Below the pieces are notes generated by a model. That model had not been told where the DNA came from, made no database searches, and worked only from the letters and a program-made list of their open reading frames with translations. A stretch of 64,000 bases of DNA from Achromobacter aloeverae (lineage in GTDB: Bacteria > Pseudomonadota > Gammaproteobacteria > Burkholderiales > Burkholderiaceae_B), in NCBI RefSeq assembly GCF_004121055.1, contig NZ_PYAL01000001.1, positions 248,001 to 312,000 on the forward strand, in the 5' to 3' direction. Positions within the stretch are counted from its first letter, which is position 1. Every line of letters starts with the position of its first letter. Positions 61,399 through 64,000 of this stretch are shown here, in pieces. A program made the translations under genes and the position numbers.

Positions 61399-62133
61399 TC
61401 AGGATTGTGCATTGCAGTCGTGGACGGCCTGCGCGATGGCGTTGGCCAACTTGGCAATGGTCTGGGGCTCGGCCAGGCGTTTCTCCTCGTCGGGATTGAC
61501 GATGACGCCCGCCTCCACCAGCACCGCCGGCATGGACGCGGTTTTCAGCACCGCCAGGTCGTCGAAGCGATGGATGCCCAGGCGCTTGTCGAGCAGCGGC
61601 CGGTTCTCGCCGGGTATGGGGGTGGCGTGATACAGGGACGGCTGCTCGCCCGCGGCCAGCAGCCGCTCGCCTATCGCCTGTGCGCAATGCAGGCTCTGCT
61701 CGTAGTGGGGATTCAGCTGCGAAACGAAAATCGAGAAACCGGCGAACTCGCGTTGGCGTCCCGCGTCGATCCAGGCCTGCTGCATGGAGTCATGATGGAT
61801 GGAGATGAAGAAATCGGCGCCCTGCGCCTGCGCGGTACGCTCCTTCAGCGCGATGTCCTTGCCATTGACGGAGATCCGCTTCACCCGGTCGTCCAGCGCC
61901 ATCAGGTCGTGGGCCACCGCCCCGCTCAAATCGAGGTTGTACTGGTATTCGACACGACCGCTGGCCCCCGTCGCGCCCGGATGCTGCGGCGTGTGGCCAG
62001 TGTCGACCACGATGTAGGCCGCCTGCGCCGCCGCGCCGCCCGTCGCCATCGCCAAGGCCAGGAGCGCCCTGGCCACGCCCTGCCCCGCGCACTTGCTTGC
62101 GCGGCCACGGGCCGCCACTTCTCGATTTGCCAC
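61399..62133 (-). CDS. N-acetylmuramoyl-L-alanine amidase (Amidase_3 family)
   Basis: 244 residues. A signal-type N-terminus (ARALLALAMATGGAAAQAA) precedes IVVDTGHTPQHPGA, whose His is the first Zn ligand. VEYQYNLDLSG supplies the Glu ligand, ISIHHDSMQ the second His, and VLVEAGVIVNPDEEK the catalytic Glu. The enzyme cleaves peptidoglycan stem peptides. The frame starts at a GTG at 62133 with no ribosome site, so an inner start is possible. It is 66 bp upstream of the LprI-like gene. Confidence 0.82.
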   Translation of the reverse strand: MANREVAARGRASKCAGQGVARALLALAMATGGAAAQAAYIVVDTGHTPQHPGATGASGRVEYQYNLDLSGAVAHDLMALDDRVKRISVNGKDIALKERTAQAQGADFFISIHHDSMQQAWIDAGRQREFAGFSIFVSQLNPHYEQSLHCAQAIGERLLAAGEQPSLYHATPIPGENRPLLDKRLGIHRFDDLAVLKTASMPAVLVEAGVIVNPDEEKRLAEPQTIAKLANAIAQAVHDCNAQS

Positions 62134-62262
62134 TGCTTCATTACGGCCGCGCCTACGCGCCTACCGTCCTATTTGCTGGAACATGGGACCTTGCCTGGAC
62201 AAGACGGCCGTCCCGAATCGCGGGAATTCTGCTTGGGGCCCTGCCGTGTCACAATCGCAATT

Positions 62263-62279
62263 ATGTAATACATCATTAC
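62263..62279. promoter_or_regulatory. Palindromes before the aconitase X operon
   Basis: ATGTA-A-TACAT (62263-62273) is a perfect palindrome with a central A. GTAAT (62265-62269) and ATTAC (62275-62279) overlap it as an inverted repeat. They lie 53 bp before the TTG start of the aconitase X catalytic gene, in a GC-rich setting. The dimensions fit a GntR/FCD or similar dimeric regulator, which is not in view. Confidence 0.5.
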
Positions 62280-62331
62280 CCGGCATCGCTAAAATTCCCG
62301 GACGCGCTGCCAGGAACCGGAGGCTCACCGC

Positions 62332-63585
62332 TTGGTCACCTTGTCCCTGCAGGATCGGGAACGGCTGGATGGCCGCCATGGACCGGCGGCCGCGCTGGCC
62401 ATGCGCGTCCTCGTGCGCTGCGCCGGCGTGATGGGGGCCGCACGCCTGGTCGATATCGAAAGCGCGCATATCGACGGCTGCCTCTACCACGGCCAGACCA
62501 GCCTGGATTTCGTCGAGCGCCTGGTGTCGGGAGGCGGCAAGGTCGTGGTCCCCACCACGCTGAACGTCGGCTCGGTGGACCTGATCCATCCGGAGCTCTT
62601 TCGCGGCGGCGACGCGCTGCGCCGTGACGCGTCGCGCCTGATGCAGGCGCACCTGGAACTGGGTTGCGAGTCCACATTCACATGCGCCCCCTACCAGCTC
62701 AAGCACCGGCCGCGCCTCGGGCAACAGATCGCCTGGGCGGAATCGAATGCCATCGTCTTCGCCAACTCGGTGCTGGGAGCGCGCACCAACCGCTATGGCG
62801 ACTTCATCGACCTGTGCGCCGCCCTGACCGGCCGCGCGCCGTACTGCGGCCTGCACCTGCCGGAGAATCGCCTGGGCCAGGTCCTGTTCCGCGTGGACGG
62901 CTTTCCCTCCGACCCCGACGGCCGCGACATCTGGTATGCCGCCCTGGGGCTGTGGCTGGGACGCCATGCGGGCCCGCTCATCCCCGTCATCGAAGGCCTG
63001 CCGTCCGATACCGGCGAGGATGAACTCAAGGCGCTGGGGGCGGCGGCCGCCTCCAGCGGCGCCATTGCGCTCTTTCACGCTATCGGCCTGACGCCGGAAG
63101 CCCCCAGCCTGGCGCAAGCGCTGGGCGGCCAGCCGCCCGTCCGGTCCATGACGGTGACCGCCGCCGACCTGCGCGCCATGCGCGACAGCCTGAACCAGGC
63201 GCCCGCCGGCGCGACCCTCGCCGCGGTAAGCGTGGGCACCCCGCATTTTTCCCTGGCGGAATGCGCCCGGCTCGAAGCCCTGCTGGCGCGGCAAGGGGCG
63301 CCCCTGGCGGTGGACTTCTACGTCAACACCAGCCGCTACATCCTGTGGGAGATGGAGGCCAACGGGCTGGCGGCGCGCCTGCGGCAGGCCGGCGTGGAAT
63401 TCGTCACCGACACCTGTACCTACCTGACGCCCATCATGCGCGACACCCGTGGCGTGGTGATGACCAATTCAGGCAAATGGGCGCATTACGCCCCCGCCAA
63501 CATCGGCGTGCAGGTAGCCTATGGCAGCCTGGGCGAGTGCGTCCGTTCCGCCCAGCTGGGCATGGTGGCATTCGATGGACAATAG
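62332..63585 (+). CDS. Aconitase X catalytic subunit (AcnX large domain, DUF521)
   Basis: 417 residues from a TTG start with GGAGG 8 nt upstream. The AcnX pattern is present: DIESAHIDGCLYHG, GGKVVVPTTLNVGSVDL, LGCESTFTCAPYQL, WAESNAIVFANSVLGARTNRYGD, and FVTDTCTYL near residue 360. Conserved Cys in TFTCAPY and TDTCTYL would help hold the Fe-S cluster. Bacterial AcnX proteins dehydrate cis-3-hydroxy-L-proline; another type acts on mevalonate phosphate. It overlaps the small-subunit gene by 11 bp. The proline-pathway partners are not visible, so the substrate is uncertain. Confidence 0.9.
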   Translation: MVTLSLQDRERLDGRHGPAAALAMRVLVRCAGVMGAARLVDIESAHIDGCLYHGQTSLDFVERLVSGGGKVVVPTTLNVGSVDLIHPELFRGGDALRRDASRLMQAHLELGCESTFTCAPYQLKHRPRLGQQIAWAESNAIVFANSVLGARTNRYGDFIDLCAALTGRAPYCGLHLPENRLGQVLFRVDGFPSDPDGRDIWYAALGLWLGRHAGPLIPVIEGLPSDTGEDELKALGAAAASSGAIALFHAIGLTPEAPSLAQALGGQPPVRSMTVTAADLRAMRDSLNQAPAGATLAAVSVGTPHFSLAECARLEALLARQGAPLAVDFYVNTSRYILWEMEANGLAARLRQAGVEFVTDTCTYLTPIMRDTRGVVMTNSGKWAHYAPANIGVQVAYGSLGECVRSAQLGMVAFDGQ

Positions 63586-64000
63586 ATATTGGGACGCGGA
63601 TGGCGTCGTGCCGGGCGTAGGCAGCGGACCATCCTGCATGCTGGATGAACCGCTCAGTTTTTGGGGCGGCTATGACGCGAACGCCGGCCGCATCATTGAA
63701 GCCCACCACCCGCAATATGACACCGCCCTGGCCGACGTTATCTTGTTGATGTCCCGCGCCAAGGGATCGAGCAGCAGCAGCAGTGTCCTGGCCGAGGCCA
63801 TACGCAAGGGCACGGGCCCCGCGGCCATCGTCATGCGCGAGCGCGACCTGATCGTGGCGCTGGGTTGCATCGTCGCGTCGGAGCTCTATGCGGCTCAGGT
63901 CCCCATCGCGGTCGTGGATGCCGATACGTGGAGCCAACTGGCCTCGCTGCCCCCGGGCACGCGGCTGCGCGTGGAGGCGGGCGAGGAAAGCGGCAGGATC
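63575..64000 (+). CDS. Aconitase X swivel (small) subunit, cut by the window end
   Basis: The frame opens with ATG at 63575, overlapping the catalytic gene by 11 bp, and is still open at base 64000 (about 142 residues visible). It shows the DUF126 pattern: PLSFWGGYDANAGRIIEAHHPQ (key Phe-Trp-Gly-Gly), AKGSSSSSSVLAEAI and GPAAIVMRERDLIVALGCIVA. The Ser-rich loop contributes to the active site. Fits AcnX small subunits, which form a complex with the large subunit. In this window it is incomplete at the 3' end. Confidence 0.9.
   Translation, partial: MDNRYWDADGVVPGVGSGPSCMLDEPLSFWGGYDANAGRIIEAHHPQYDTALADVILLMSRAKGSSSSSSVLAEAIRKGTGPAAIVMRERDLIVALGCIVASELYAAQVPIAVVDADTWSQLASLPPGTRLRVEAGEESGRI

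Noticed and set aside
1-64000. Prophage, insertion sequence, tRNA or rRNA genes
   Set aside because: I found no transposase, integrase or phage structural motif and no recognisable tRNA or rRNA sequence by reading; a tRNAscan or IS search would settle it.

Overview
The window is high-GC bacterial chromosome, densely coding on both strands. Its gene families (a pertactin-like autotransporter, many IclR/GntR/MarR/LysR regulators, tripartite nitrate/taurine-type and dipeptide-type ABC importers, a LigJ-type ring-cleavage hydratase, aconitase X) suggest a betaproteobacterium of the Alcaligenaceae (Bordetella/Achromobacter type). That placement is inferred from gene content; there is no rRNA or other marker gene here. 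I saw no tRNA, rRNA, CRISPR array or intact insertion sequence.

Layout: 1-2282, three envelope proteins (DUF2092, a His/Asp/Gly-rich secreted protein, a DUF3313 lipoprotein). 2588-6355, alpha/beta hydrolase, glutathione S-transferase, MdtG-like efflux pump and a divergent GntR regulator. 6390-10623, autotransporter divergent from a small outer-membrane protein. 10794-15099, MFS transporter, the ligJ/RraA-aldolase pair and an IclR regulator. 15058-16856, two coupled, unrecognised coiled-coil genes. 17191-27900, an eleven-gene locus with a GntR regulator, two complete tripartite importers, an acyl-CoA ligase, two thioesterase-type proteins and an MDR reductase. 27961-31215, nitroreductase, an ATPase-like protein that has lost its catalytic residues, and EgtB. 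31330-42449, an IclR regulator facing a nine-gene minus-strand operon (amidase, dipeptide importer, 2-hydroxyacid dehydrogenase, esterase, PaiB-like, class II aldolase). 42661-49480, a DNA-repair module: nuclease-helicase and FAN1-like nuclease, divergent from DNA polymerase II across a consensus LexA box. 49510-50432, a decayed SulP transporter. 50535-56897, GGDEF/EAL protein, chemoreceptor, nitronate monooxygenase, LysR. 57474-60822, a stand-alone AceE-type E1 divergent from a MarR regulator. 60904-64000, LprI-like protein, Zn amidase, and the two aconitase X subunits, the second cut by the window end.

The most unusual feature is at 18749-18860. A 14-bp unit is repeated eight times between an ABC ATPase and its permease so that every unit keeps an overlapping stop/start (ATGA or GTGA). 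This makes an unbroken chain of seven five-codon ORFs linking the two genes. Other small tandem repeats lie inside or beside genes: a 72-bp in-frame repeat in an ABC ATPase, a 13/14-bp minisatellite beside aceE, and 9-, 15- and 18-bp arrays. Several regulatory palindromes can be read directly: the LexA box, three TTGC/GCAA palindromes in the aceE/marR gap, and an 11-base motif shared by the iclR promoter and the amidase-operon promoter.
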